64,000 bases of DNA from SIG452 sp045541975 (GCA_045541975.1 JAZQKB010000034.1:29568-93567); one strand, 5' to 3'; numbered from the stretch's first letter, positions 42,814 to 51,951 are shown. The notes: generated by a model from the sequence alone, not told the origin. A program made the numbers and translations.

Positions 42814-43158
42814 ATGAAGAAAAGAATACTGAATCAAAACTATCTGGACAACATTCCCGCAGTGAGTGAAAAAATCTCCTTCACCGAAAACGATGACGGC
42901 ATTGTCACCTTGGCGGTGGAAAACACGGGGTTTATGAACCGGATTGCACAAAAGCTTTTTAAAAAGCCGAAAATTTCCTATATTCACTTAGATGAATTGG
43001 GAAGCTTTATCTGGAAATTAATTGACGGAGAAACTCCCATCACCAAAATGGGAGAACCTGTCCAAGAAAAATTCGGTGAAAAAGCCGAACCCTTATATCC
43101 CAGATTAGCGAAATATATTTCGATCCTGGAAAGCTACGGCTTTGTCATTCTACGATAG
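42814..43158 (+). CDS. PqqD-like (RRE-fold) protein
   Basis: 114 aa. YIHLDELGSFIWKLIDGETPI is the PqqD-family core, a winged-helix fold that in RiPP pathways binds precursor peptides. No radical SAM enzyme or precursor is adjacent; the partner gene is the OPT transporter 13 nt upstream. In this setting the function is unknown: peptide capture for the transporter is an idea only. Confidence 0.8.
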   Translation: MKKRILNQNYLDNIPAVSEKISFTENDDGIVTLAVENTGFMNRIAQKLFKKPKISYIHLDELGSFIWKLIDGETPITKMGEPVQEKFGEKAEPLYPRLAKYISILESYGFVILR

Positions 43159-43275
43159 ACTTGAAAAATTGCGCATAATTTGTGAATTTCACCACTCGCT
43201 GTACACTCCAGTACAGCTTCGGGCGAGTCAAGGCGTTGCCTTGATTCAATTTCCAAATTCTGTATCATTTTTTCT
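43159..43275 (+). repeat. Dispersed ~115-nt palindromic repeat, copy 1
   Basis: Begins at the base after the PqqD-like stop codon. Shares ACTTGAAAAA, GTGAAT-TCACCACTCGC, GTACACT, CGGGC, TCAAGGC-N3-GCCTTGATTC and ATTTCCAAATTCTG with the copy at 56378-56494, which is in the opposite orientation. It contains the hairpins GCTGTAC/GTACAGC and TCAAGGC/GCCTTGA. Confidence 0.85.
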
Positions 43276-43304
43276 TCGTCTGATAAATTTTATGAACCTA
43301 ATTG

Positions 43305-43342
43305 AAAACACCGCAGAAATTGAATTTCTGCGGTGTTTTTTA
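43305..43342. terminator. Bidirectional terminator between PqqD-like gene and phosphohexomutase
   Basis: Stem AAAACACCGCAGAAA with its complement, 4-5 nt loop, T run; A run on the other side serves the minus strand. Confidence 0.92.
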
Positions 43343-43378
43343 GATATATTCTCTGTAAGATGCTGTTTTGCAAACCGT

Positions 43379-45100
43379 TTATTTTAACAGTTCACGAATT
43401 GCCTTATCATATTTTTCCTTATTTGCCAAAGCTTCTTCGTTTGTTTTGCCACGGGTCATAATGTATGCTTTGATTTTCGGTTCCGTACCAGAGGGACGGA
43501 AGGAAAGAAGAGTTCCGTCTTCCAATTCGTAGCTTAACACATTGGAGGGCGGGAATGCCAGTTCGGAAACTGCTCCGGTTAAGAGATTTTTGGTTTCTTT
43601 GATAGAATAGTCATTTGCCAAAACAGTTTTGATGCCTGCAAATTCGGTGGGAACGTTGGCACGAAGACCTGCCATTAGGCTCTTGATTTTTTCAACGCCT
43701 GCCATACCTTCGTGGGTGATGGAAACCAAACCTTCACGGTAGTAGCCGTATTTTTCATACAGTTCGGTTTGCACATCTTTTAAGGTTTTGCCCTGTGCTT
43801 TGTAGAATGCTGCAGCTTCACATAAAAGCATACAAGCGTTCACAGCGTCTTTGTCTCTTGCATGAGTACCGGATAAGAAGCCGTAGCTTTCTTCAAAACC
43901 AAACAGATAAGTATGCTTGCCGGTTTCTTCAAAGAGTTTAATCTGTTCGCCAATGAATTTAAAGCCGGTGTATACATTGATGACTTCAATGGGGTAATCC
44001 TTTTGAAATTCGTAAATCATATTGGTGGTTACAATGGTTTTGATGACTGCACCGTTTTCGGGCAGCTTATTTTGCTTCTTTAAACCGTCTAAAATGTAGT
44101 TTACAATCAACACGCCAATTTGGTTACCGTTTAAGATTTCGTAGTCTCCTGATGCGGTTTTTAATAAAATTCCCACACGGTCAGAGTCAGGATCGGTACC
44201 GATGATGATATCCGCATCTTCTTTTTTGGCATAGCCTAATGCCAGGGTAAAGCCTTCGGATTCTTCCGGGTTGGGAGATTTCACGGTGGGGAATGCACCG
44301 TCGGGCAATTCCTGCTCTTTTACCACGGTGAGATGTTTTAAGCCCATTCTGCCCAGCACTTCTCTAACGGGAATGTTACCGGAACCGTGGAAGGGAGTGT
44401 AAACCACTTTCAGATCGGAATCCTTTAACACACCGGGATTAACCGACAGATTCATAACAGCTTTGTAGTAAGCTTCGTCCACAGACTCGGGCATCCATTG
44501 GATCAGACCTTTTTCCATGCCTTCTTCAAAAGAAATTTTCTTCACCCCGTGAAAGAGGTCTACCTGCTTCATTTCCTGATAAACCACATCTGCTTCTTCG
44601 GGAGGAAGCTGACCGCCGTCTGACCAGTATGCTTTGTAGCCGTTGTATTTAGCAGGATTATGGGATGCAGTAATCACAATTCCTGCGGTGGTATTCATTT
44701 CCCGGATGGCAAAAGACAGCATAGGAGTAGGACGAAGAGACGGGAAAATATACACTTTGATGCCGTTCGCTGCTAATACCATTGCAGATTCTTTGGCAAA
44801 GGTATCGGAAAAATGACGGGAATCATAGCCAATGGCTACGCCCTTTTTCATAGCGTCTGCCCCGTTTTTCACAATCAGATTTGCTAATCCTTGGGTTGCC
44901 TGACAAACGGTGTACACATTCATACCGTTGGTACCTGCACGAAGGATTCCACGGATACCGCCTGTTCCAAATTCCATAGAGGTGGAAAAACGTTCTGCAA
45001 TTTCTTCATCATTGCCTTTAATTGCTAAAAGTTCAGCTTTTAAGGATTCCTCCAACTGGGGATAATCCAACCAGGTTTGATACTGTTGTAATGCTGTCAT
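43379..45100 (-). CDS. pgcA: Alpha-D-phosphohexomutase (phosphoglucomutase/phosphomannomutase)
   Basis: 573 aa from ATG 45100 behind AAAGGAGA. Active-site serine loop TASHNPAKYNGYK, metal loop GTDPDSDRVGI, sugar-binding GFEESYGFLSGTHARDKDAV, and C-terminal phosphate-binding RPSGTEPKIKAY are all present. It interconverts glucose-1- and glucose-6-phosphate, as Bacillus PgcA. Length and loops separate it from GlmM (~450 aa). Follows rluB on the same strand by 22 nt. Confidence 0.95.
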   Translation of the reverse strand: MTALQQYQTWLDYPQLEESLKAELLAIKGNDEEIAERFSTSMEFGTGGIRGILRAGTNGMNVYTVCQATQGLANLIVKNGADAMKKGVAIGYDSRHFSDTFAKESAMVLAANGIKVYIFPSLRPTPMLSFAIREMNTTAGIVITASHNPAKYNGYKAYWSDGGQLPPEEADVVYQEMKQVDLFHGVKKISFEEGMEKGLIQWMPESVDEAYYKAVMNLSVNPGVLKDSDLKVVYTPFHGSGNIPVREVLGRMGLKHLTVVKEQELPDGAFPTVKSPNPEESEGFTLALGYAKKEDADIIIGTDPDSDRVGILLKTASGDYEILNGNQIGVLIVNYILDGLKKQNKLPENGAVIKTIVTTNMIYEFQKDYPIEVINVYTGFKFIGEQIKLFEETGKHTYLFGFEESYGFLSGTHARDKDAVNACMLLCEAAAFYKAQGKTLKDVQTELYEKYGYYREGLVSITHEGMAGVEKIKSLMAGLRANVPTEFAGIKTVLANDYSIKETKNLLTGAVSELAFPPSNVLSYELEDGTLLSFRPSGTEPKIKAYIMTRGKTNEEALANKEKYDKAIRELLK

Positions 45101-45122
45101 AACGGCTTCGTCTCCTTTTTTG

Positions 45123-45839
45123 TTATTTTCCTGCGGCACTAAGCAGTGCCTGCACTTCATTGGGATTTAATTTACGGATGCGACCGGTTTTCAACGAGCC
45201 AAGCTCAATGGGACCGATCTGCACTCTTTTTAGGTCGATTACGTGATGGCCAACTGCCTCAAACATTTTTCTGACCTGACGGTTTCTGCCTTCCGAAATG
45301 GTGATTTCCACCATACATTTATCTTTGAAAATTTCCGATAAAAACACTTCTGCAGGGGCAGTTTTCTTTTTATCAATCACCACTCCTCGCTTTAGTTTCT
45401 GAATGTTTTCCTCCGAAACTTTTCCGTTTACCACGGCAATGTACTTCTTCTGAATTTGGTTTTTTGGATGGGTAACGGTGTTCACAAAGTCACCGTCGTT
45501 GGATAAAATCAGAAGACCTTCGGTGTTGTAATCCAGACGTCCTGCCGGATAAATCCGCTCTTTCACCTCATCTCCGATCAAGTCCAACACGCAGGGACGG
45601 TCAAACTGGTCTTTCACCGTGGTTACATAGCCTTTGGGCTTATTGAGTACATAGTATACTTTTTTCTCCATAGCGGAAATTTCTTTGCCCGAAACCTCCA
45701 CCAAATCGCCGTCCTGCATCTGGTATCCCAATTCTAAAAGCACCTGACCGTTTACCTTCACTTCCCCTTTTACGATCAGCTCTTCCGCTTTTCGGCGGGA
45801 ACAGATGCCTGCATCGGCAATATATTTCTGAATTCTCAC
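45123..45839 (-). CDS. rluB: 23S rRNA pseudouridine synthase, RluB/RsuA type
   Basis: 238 aa. N-terminal S4 RNA-binding domain (MRIQKYIADAGICSRRKAEELI) and catalytic domain with the active Asp in AGRLDYNTEGLLILSNDGD. It isomerises a uridine of 23S rRNA helix 89 or a neighbouring site. The downstream neighbour in transcription is pgcA; upstream is the D,D-carboxypeptidase gene, 21 nt away. Confidence 0.95.
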   Translation of the reverse strand: MRIQKYIADAGICSRRKAEELIVKGEVKVNGQVLLELGYQMQDGDLVEVSGKEISAMEKKVYYVLNKPKGYVTTVKDQFDRPCVLDLIGDEVKERIYPAGRLDYNTEGLLILSNDGDFVNTVTHPKNQIQKKYIAVVNGKVSEENIQKLKRGVVIDKKKTAPAEVFLSEIFKDKCMVEITISEGRNRQVRKMFEAVGHHVIDLKRVQIGPIELGSLKTGRIRKLNPNEVQALLSAAGK

Positions 45840-45860
45840 TTAGATTATTCTCCTTTGGTA

Positions 45861-46655
45861 TCAGCCGTCCTCCGATTTGGGCGGCTTCAAATAGCTTTGA
45901 TACAAGTTAATATGGTCATTCCAGTCATCCGGTGCATTTAAGGTAACGCAGATGAGCATTTTCTCGCCGTCGGTAGCACAGGACACTAAAGTCCGACCTG
46001 CTTTTTTGGTAAAGCCGGTTTTCCCACCCACGGTGTTTTCATAATTCCATAATAGCTTGTTATGATTTTTTAAGTAACGGACGTTTCCGTCCCCTGACAC
46101 CAGTTTGGTTTCCTTGGTGCCTGAAATTTTGCGGAATACGGGATTTCGCATGGCATAAGCGGTGATGATTGCCATATCAAAAGCTGTGACCAGATGGTCG
46201 TCACCATCCAGTCCTGAGGGATTCTCAAAATGAGTGTCACCTGCTCCCACACGGCATGCAACATCATTCATTTTCTCTACAAATTCCTCATAACCAAAAT
46301 GATGGGCAATGGCGTTTGCCGCATCGTTTCCGGAATGGAGCAACAGCCCGTACAACAGATGCTCTAACGTGATTTGCTCCCCTGCTTTTAAATACATACT
46401 GGATCCTTCGGTGCCTGCGGCACGTTTGTCAACCGTGACGGTATCCTTGGGGTTGCCAAGCTCCAATGCCGTAATCGCCGTAACAATTTTAGTAATAGAT
46501 GCAGGGCGCATTCTAAGATGCTCGTTATAGCCATACAGCATTTCGCCGGAATGAGCATCCAAAAGACAAACCGCCTTTGCAGAATAGGAATATCCGTGAA
46601 TATGGGAGAGAAATATCACCAGCAAGCTGATGGCAAAAATACCCCGTAGTTTCAT
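45861..46655 (-). CDS. D-alanyl-D-alanine carboxypeptidase (DacF-like)
   Basis: 264 aa from ATG 46655 behind GGAGG; an ATG 18 nt earlier has no site. Signal peptide at residues 1-25. Penicillin-binding motifs: SITK (SxxK), SGN in HSGNDAAN, and KTG in GGKTGFTKKAG. It trims the terminal D-Ala of peptidoglycan stems. The short C-terminus lacks the second domain of vegetative DacA. It heads a run of sporulation and chromosome-segregation genes, so a DacF-like sporulation role is plausible. Confidence 0.92.
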   Translation of the reverse strand: MKLRGIFAISLLVIFLSHIHGYSYSAKAVCLLDAHSGEMLYGYNEHLRMRPASITKIVTAITALELGNPKDTVTVDKRAAGTEGSSMYLKAGEQITLEHLLYGLLLHSGNDAANAIAHHFGYEEFVEKMNDVACRVGAGDTHFENPSGLDGDDHLVTAFDMAIITAYAMRNPVFRKISGTKETKLVSGDGNVRYLKNHNKLLWNYENTVGGKTGFTKKAGRTLVSCATDGEKMLICVTLNAPDDWNDHINLYQSYLKPPKSEDG

Positions 46656-46709
46656 CCTGTTTCCTCCAATCATCTCTTATCTTAAAGAGATATGAAGAAA
46701 ACCCTTTGC

Positions 46710-47144
46710 TTATTCCACAATAATTTCGTCATCATCAATCAGAATGGTGGTATCATCGTCCAGTTCATCCTGATTTTTTTTGTTGCCGAATTTTTTTAGC
46801 ACTTTATCAATAATTTCGGGTGCTAAATCAATAATTTTGTCTAAAGGACTTGCCTGGCTTACGGTAATCATTCTCACATTACCGTTGGTCACTACCAAAA
46901 ACGCAACAGGAGAAATGGAAATTCCGCCGCCTGCTCCGCCACCGAAGGACTGCTTGTCCACCGGAACTTTGGAGTCTCCGAAGTTGGAACCGCCGGTTCC
47001 GAATCCGTAGGAAACACGGGACACCGGAATAATCACCACGCCGTTGTCTGCGTGGATAGGTTCTCCGATAATGGTGTTCACGTCCACCATGGTTTTAATG
47101 TTTTTTAAAACAGAGTCCATAAGACCTTCAATTGGATGTGACAT
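46710..47144 (-). CDS. ytfJ: Sporulation protein YtfJ/GerW
   Basis: 144 aa. IEGLMDSVLKNIKTMVDVNTIIG at the N-terminus (residues 5-27), the glycine-rich FGGGAGGGISISPVAFLV and the C-terminal acidic tail match the GerW family, needed for normal spore germination in Bacillus. It lies next to a DUF2953 gene and scpB-scpA, a conserved Firmicute neighbourhood. Confidence 0.94.
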   Translation of the reverse strand: MSHPIEGLMDSVLKNIKTMVDVNTIIGEPIHADNGVVIIPVSRVSYGFGTGGSNFGDSKVPVDKQSFGGGAGGGISISPVAFLVVTNGNVRMITVSQASPLDKIIDLAPEIIDKVLKKFGNKKNQDELDDDTTILIDDDEIIVE

Positions 47145-47159
47145 CGCACATACCTCCTT

Positions 47160-47759
47160 TTATGATTGTTTGAAGTTTTTATAGAAAATGAGTGCCCCTC
47201 TTACCAGATACCAGGGCTTTGTTTTTACTTCCATTGCAAACTGCAGTTTGAAGACCACGTTATCATAGTCCATATCCAGTTTATAGTACACAGGTTTTTC
47301 AAACACCAAAAAGTGCTGTAAAAATCCCGTCACAACGCCGGTAAAAGCTTCCACAGCGCCGTAACTCATACCCGTTAAGGCAGCATCGCCCAACCCGAAT
47401 TTTCCCATCACGGCAAGCTGAGGGATTCTGATTTTTCGGGAAAGATAGGAAAGCGTTTTCCCCAGCGCCTCACGAATACGGGTAAAGGTGTTTCGCATTT
47501 CCAAAAATTTTTTCATGGCGGATTCCTGGTCTTCCGCTTTATTTTCTTCTTTCGCCTTCTTCTCTTTTTTGGGTTTGTCTTTCTTTTCTCCAAGCGGAAT
47601 ACGAATGCGAATGCCAAGCACTTTTACACGCAGCATCAGCTCGTCTTCGCCAACGGAAAACAAAACCGACAGCGGGCAAGCAAGAACCAGTCCCACAAGC
47701 ACCAAAACCACTGCTAAAATAATGAGAAGCACGGTGAAAATTAAGCCAACGGTTTCCAT
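47160..47759 (-). CDS. DUF2953 domain protein (YtfI-like)
   Basis: 199 aa. One N-terminal membrane segment (LIFTVLLIILAVVLVLVGLVLA), a charged Lys/Glu linker (KKDKPKKEKKAKEENK), and a conserved C-terminal part with GLGDAALTG and GAVEAF. Same partner as Bacillus ytfI, beside ytfJ. Role unknown; probably a spore-envelope protein. The start overlaps the scpB stop by one base. Confidence 0.85.
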   Translation of the reverse strand: METVGLIFTVLLIILAVVLVLVGLVLACPLSVLFSVGEDELMLRVKVLGIRIRIPLGEKKDKPKKEKKAKEENKAEDQESAMKKFLEMRNTFTRIREALGKTLSYLSRKIRIPQLAVMGKFGLGDAALTGMSYGAVEAFTGVVTGFLQHFLVFEKPVYYKLDMDYDNVVFKLQFAMEVKTKPWYLVRGALIFYKNFKQS

Positions 47760-48358
47760 TATACCAACTCCTCCTCTATCTTAGGTTCTTCTTCGGGAGC
47801 AATATCCGAGAAGGACAGATTATCGGTGTGGTTAATATTCTGAAGCAATTTTAATTCCAGTTTGGGAAGCTCGTCCAGACTTTCTAATCCAAACACCCTT
47901 AAAAACTCACTGGTGGTGCCATAAAGCATGGGACGGCCAGGTGCATCCATTCTGCCACGCTGCTCAATTAATTCCCGTTCTAACAGACGCACAATAGAAT
48001 TGTAGCTATCTACCCCACGAACCGCATCTACCATCGCTTTGGTCACAGGCTGATTATAGGCAATAATGGAAATGGTTTCCAATGAAGACTGGCTTAATCC
48101 TCGTTGCGCTCTGGTTTCCAGCATCCTCGCGATGTAGGGATGATGCTCGCTTTTGGAGACCATCTGAATGGAATTTTCCAAACGAATCACTTTCATTCCA
48201 CGGGATTTTTGATTAAAATCTTTCATGAAAGCACTCACCAGATCAACCACTTCTTCGTGAGATAATTCCAACACTTCTTCTAATTTTGAAAATTCTGCGG
48301 GACTTCCCAAAGCAAATAAAATGCTTTCCAAAATCCCAAACAGTTCTTCTTTACTCAT
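47759..48358 (-). CDS. scpB: Segregation and condensation protein B
   Basis: 199 aa. Two winged-helix domains; SLETISIIAYNQPVTKAMVDAVRGV and LIEQRGRMDAPGRPMLYGTT are diagnostic. It dimerises and binds ScpA in the SMC complex that compacts and segregates the chromosome. scpA is directly upstream (27 nt). Confidence 0.97.
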   Translation of the reverse strand: MSKEELFGILESILFALGSPAEFSKLEEVLELSHEEVVDLVSAFMKDFNQKSRGMKVIRLENSIQMVSKSEHHPYIARMLETRAQRGLSQSSLETISIIAYNQPVTKAMVDAVRGVDSYNSIVRLLERELIEQRGRMDAPGRPMLYGTTSEFLRVFGLESLDELPKLELKLLQNINHTDNLSFSDIAPEEEPKIEEELV

Positions 48359-48385
48359 TTGATTCTTCCTTTAACATTTCGGTAA

Positions 48386-49102
48386 CTATTCCAGACTCAA
48401 GATAAATTCGTCGTTTTGACAGGTAAGCAACAGTTTATCTTCCTTTAATAAATCCAAAAGTCCCATAAAGGTTGCCGCCACCTGTGCTCTGGTAGAACAG
48501 ATTTCTAAAAAGGCTGCCACAAGCTCAATTTTTTTAGCTTTTTTCACGACCAAAAACAGCTTGTCCGACATTAATGCAACCGATACCACTTCCCGCTCAA
48601 TAATCCCTGAAAAAACGCCTTTATCGGGAGGTAGCTTGGTTTCAATCCGCATGACCAGCTCTTCTAAAGCTGTGACTAAGTTTTCTTTGGGTAAATCCAG
48701 CTTGGTATAGCGGATTAACCCCTTAATTTTCTCAGTTTGCTTGGTAAAGGTGTATGCCCCTAAGGGTTCTCTTTCCTTTAAATAGCAGGAAAGCTCCTTA
48801 TATTGCTGATAGTCTAAAAGCTTCTGCATCAGTTCTTTTCTGGGGTCTTCCTCATCTTCGGCATCCTCTTGGGGAGGCTTAGGCAGAAGCATTTTGGATT
48901 TAATATATAGAAGCTCTGATGCCATTACAACAAATTCGGAGGCAATTTCCATATCAAGCTTTTCCATTGCCCGAAGATAAGCAATATACTGTTCGGTCAG
49001 GGTGAAAATCTCAATATCGTAAATATCAATTTTATTGGTGCGGATGAGGTGCAAAAGAAGGTCCATTGGCCCTTCAAACTGCTCTAATTTTAACTCTATC
49101 AT
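48386..49102 (-). CDS. scpA: Segregation and condensation protein A
   Basis: 238 aa kleisin. FEGPMDLLLHLIRTNKIDIYDI at the N-terminus binds the SMC neck; the C-terminal winged helix binds the SMC head. Partner of ScpB in the same operon. Follows the M50 peptidase gene by 18 nt. Confidence 0.97.
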   Translation of the reverse strand: MIELKLEQFEGPMDLLLHLIRTNKIDIYDIEIFTLTEQYIAYLRAMEKLDMEIASEFVVMASELLYIKSKMLLPKPPQEDAEDEEDPRKELMQKLLDYQQYKELSCYLKEREPLGAYTFTKQTEKIKGLIRYTKLDLPKENLVTALEELVMRIETKLPPDKGVFSGIIEREVVSVALMSDKLFLVVKKAKKIELVAAFLEICSTRAQVAATFMGLLDLLKEDKLLLTCQNDEFILSLE

Positions 49103-49120
49103 AAAACCTGCCCCAAAATC

Positions 49121-49879
49121 CTACATTCCTGAAATCAAGCGTCCGATTGAGTCCAAGACGGGAACACAAACAGACTGAAAAGCGTTTAAAATGTTGCGAA
49201 CACCGTTTCCTAAGAGAAAATCAAAGGAACCGCTGTATACCAACACTAAAAATACCAACATAATATAGCGTTCATATTGCATCACCTTAAAATAGTAGCG
49301 GTCGGGTAAGAAAGCAAACAACACTCGGGAGCCGTCCAAGGGCGGAACGGGAATCAGGTTAAACACCGCTAAGGTAACACTGTAATAAGTCAGGAGAATA
49401 AAAAACTCTCCGCCGTATTGGCAAACTTTTAGTAAAACTTCATTGCTGTGATTGATGCTCCAAGCGGTGCCAATCATCGCAAAACCAGAAAGCAACATTG
49501 CCAGAAAACCGATAACTAAGTTGGTTACGGGACCCATCAGAGCGGTGATTGCCATTCCTTTTTTGGGGTCACGGAAGTTGGCAGGATTAATAGGCACGGG
49601 TTTTAACAGCAACACAAATCCAACCCACATTAAAATATCGGATAACTGAGAAACCGTGGGAAACACTTTCCCCACAAATACCCCCAGCAGAATCCAACCC
49701 GCATACACGGGGTTAATGTGGCGGAAGGGATTCATGGAAAGACGCCCCATATGCTTTGCAGTGCGATCCCCCATTAAATAGGCAGTATAGCCATGGGCAA
49801 TTTCATGAGGCAACAATGCAAACAGTAAGGTCAGCACAGTAATCAATGCTGAAATCACAGAATCTATTGTAATATTCAT
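49121..49879 (-). CDS. Site-2 protease family (M50) membrane metalloprotease
   Basis: 252 aa with five to six membrane segments. Zinc site HEIAH in the first segment (LLPHEIAHGYTAYL) and the third ligand in NLIPVPPLDGSRVLF. No PDZ domain, the compact YwhC/YdiL-like type that commonly precedes scpA in Clostridia. Substrate unknown; RseP- or SpoIVFB-like functions are alternatives. Confidence 0.9.
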   Translation of the reverse strand: MNITIDSVISALITVLTLLFALLPHEIAHGYTAYLMGDRTAKHMGRLSMNPFRHINPVYAGWILLGVFVGKVFPTVSQLSDILMWVGFVLLLKPVPINPANFRDPKKGMAITALMGPVTNLVIGFLAMLLSGFAMIGTAWSINHSNEVLLKVCQYGGEFFILLTYYSVTLAVFNLIPVPPLDGSRVLFAFLPDRYYFKVMQYERYIMLVFLVLVYSGSFDFLLGNGVRNILNAFQSVCVPVLDSIGRLISGM

Positions 49880-50032
49880 AAACCAGCTAAAATCCTTTCG
49901 GGTTGATAGTTTTCACCTATTTTATATTGTATCACACCCTCCCCGATTTTGCAATGAAATTTTCCAAAAATATGTGAAAAAACAGATTTTTTCCGGGATT
50001 CTCTTTTCATTTTTCCCAATCTATCTAAAAAA

Positions 50033-50752
50033 CTAATCATCAATCACGTTTAAAAGGTCATCTTTTAAGCTGTTTTCATCGGTTTCCAGATTGGTGTAGC
50101 TGTTGGGAACAGAGCCAACTACCACGGTTTCACTCATGGGAACGGTTGTCACAACTTTGGTACCGTAAGAACGGTGACCGGGTAACATCAGCGACACATG
50201 TAATGTGACCTTTACCGTCATAGCATGACGGGTCTGATTGATGCCTGCATCCGAAAATTCGCTCATAAGCTCCACAAACACTTTCCCATAAGGATAGGCG
50301 TCCACCCGAAGATGGGGCCCACGGTTGGAAAGGATTTCAAGACCGGAAAGATTCCCCAAAGGGATCGCAATTTCCGCATTGTTGGTTGCGGCAATTTTTT
50401 CTGAAACCAAAAGAGTAAGTTCCGAACGAAACCGATTCATCATTAAAGTATCGGGCAATACCAAAGCAGGTTCTCCTTCTGCTGTTTTTTCCACCTGAAG
50501 AAAGTTACTTCCCAAGTATTCTTCCCGACTGAGCAATTCCGAAACAGAACGGTGCACCGTTTCCTGACCAATCCGATTCGCTTTTGCCACACATAATTCC
50601 CGAAGAAGGGGTGAAAAAATATCAGCATACCAACGAAAACCGCAAAAAGCCAACAGCCCCAGCAGTATGACTAAAAAAAAGCCGCCGCCGTGATGTCTGT
50701 GATAACGGTAACCAACCCGATGAAATATCCGTCGCATTCCCACACTGCTCAT
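50033..50752 (-). CDS. yunB: Sporulation protein YunB
   Basis: 239 aa. Basic N-terminus, one membrane segment (GFFLVILLGLLAFCGFRWY), then a YunB domain with IPLGNLSGLEILSNRGP and FSDAGINQTRHAMTVKV. In Bacillus yunB is SigE-controlled and affects spore formation. The candidate -10 here (CATACACT at 50771-50778, minus) looks SigE-like, but the -35 is weak. It stands downstream of the rpoD terminator and thus has its own transcript. Confidence 0.92.
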   Translation of the reverse strand: MSSVGMRRIFHRVGYRYHRHHGGGFFLVILLGLLAFCGFRWYADIFSPLLRELCVAKANRIGQETVHRSVSELLSREEYLGSNFLQVEKTAEGEPALVLPDTLMMNRFRSELTLLVSEKIAATNNAEIAIPLGNLSGLEILSNRGPHLRVDAYPYGKVFVELMSEFSDAGINQTRHAMTVKVTLHVSLMLPGHRSYGTKVVTTVPMSETVVVGSVPNSYTNLETDENSLKDDLLNVIDD

Positions 50753-50770
50753 ATAATCCCCTCCTTCCTA

Positions 50771-50778
50771 TCAGTGTA
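50771..50778 (-). promoter_or_regulatory. Possible SigE-type -10 of yunB
   Basis: CATACACT matches the SigE -10 (CATACAAT) at seven of eight bases, 18 nt before the yunB start. No convincing -35 at the proper distance. Confidence 0.3.
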
Positions 50779-50803
50779 TGAAAGTTTTAAAAATTTGATA
50801 CAG

Positions 50804-50836
50804 CAAAACAAAAAAGCCTGTTTTTTAACAGGCTTT
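50804..50836 (-). terminator. Intrinsic terminator of dnaG-rpoD
   Basis: Perfect 12-bp stem AAAAAGCCTGTT with its complement, 4-nt loop; T run follows on minus. Confidence 0.92.
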
Positions 50837-50862
50837 TTCGGACAATATTTGTCTTATGAGTA

Positions 50863-51951
50863 TTAATCGAGATAATCTTTCAGTTTTTTACTTCTGGAAG
50901 GATGACGTAATTTGCGCAATGCTTTCGCTTCAATCTGACGGATTCTTTCACGGGTTACATTAAATTCTTTTCCCACTTCTTCTAAGGTTCTCATTCTGCC
51001 GTCATCCAGACCGAAACGAAGCTTCAATACACGGGATTCTCTGGGGGTTAAGGTGTCTAATACAGAAGTTAATTGTTCACGAAGCAACATATAGGTTGCA
51101 GAGTCTGCAGGAGCAGGTGCGGATTCGTCCTGGATAAAATCGCCCAAATGACTGTCTTCTTCTTCCCCGATAGGTGTTTCCAACGAAACGGGGTCCTGCG
51201 CAATTTTCTGGATTTCACGCACACGTTCCACGGTGGTGCCCAATGCTTTTGCCAGTTCATCGTGAGTAGGTTCTCTGCCTAATTCCTGAAGCAACTGACG
51301 GGTTACTCTTAAGAGTTTGTTGATGGTTTCCACCATATGCACGGGAATACGGATGGTTCTTGCCTGGTCTGCAATGGCTCTGGTGATAGACTGACGAATC
51401 CACCAGGTAGCATAAGTAGAAAATTTGTAGCCTTTGCGGTAATCAAATTTTTCCACCGCTTTGATCAGCCCTAAATTCCCTTCCTGAATCAGGTCTAAGA
51501 ATAACATGCCACGGCCCACATAACGTTTTGCAATACTAACTACCAAACGCAAGTTTGCCTCTGCCAGCTGACGTTCCGCTTCTTTATCGCCTTCCGACAT
51601 CCGTTCTGCCAGTCTCAGCTCGTCCTCAGTGTGCAAAAGAGGCACTTTCCCGATTTCCTTTAAATACATTCTTACAGGGTCGTCAATGGAAATGCCTTCA
51701 GCGTTTAGGACAATGTTCATCTCGGTTTCATCAGGAAACTCCATATCCACCGCATCTTCAAAATCCTCATCGCCCACAATTTCCACGCCCATTTTTTCCA
51801 GACGTTCGTAAATTTTTTCGATATCGTTTACCGAAACGTCAATCTGGTCTAAACGGACATTCAACTCGTTTAATGTAATTTTACCCTGTTTTTTTGCAAA
51901 TTCAATCAACTCTTTGATGACTTGCTTTTTATTCTCTGTAACTTCAGACAT
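50863..51951 (-). CDS. rpoD: RNA polymerase primary sigma factor
   Basis: 362 aa (SigA). Short region 1.1 replaced by a helical N-terminus, region 1.2 DDPVRMYLKEIGKVPLL, region 2 with YATWWIRQSITRAI and the -10-recognition helix, region 3, and region 4 helix-turn-helix (EEVGKEFNVTRERIRQIEAKALRKLR). It directs housekeeping transcription, consistent with the TTGACA/TATAAT promoters here. It follows dnaG by 28 nt; rpsU, the first gene of the classical cluster, is absent. Confidence 0.98.
   Translation of the reverse strand: MSEVTENKKQVIKELIEFAKKQGKITLNELNVRLDQIDVSVNDIEKIYERLEKMGVEIVGDEDFEDAVDMEFPDETEMNIVLNAEGISIDDPVRMYLKEIGKVPLLHTEDELRLAERMSEGDKEAERQLAEANLRLVVSIAKRYVGRGMLFLDLIQEGNLGLIKAVEKFDYRKGYKFSTYATWWIRQSITRAIADQARTIRIPVHMVETINKLLRVTRQLLQELGREPTHDELAKALGTTVERVREIQKIAQDPVSLETPIGEEEDSHLGDFIQDESAPAPADSATYMLLREQLTSVLDTLTPRESRVLKLRFGLDDGRMRTLEEVGKEFNVTRERIRQIEAKALRKLRHPSRSKKLKDYLD

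Noticed and set aside
43142..43387. 81-codon plus-strand frame after the PqqD-like gene
   Set aside because: It runs through the 115-nt repeat and a terminator and has no ribosome site.
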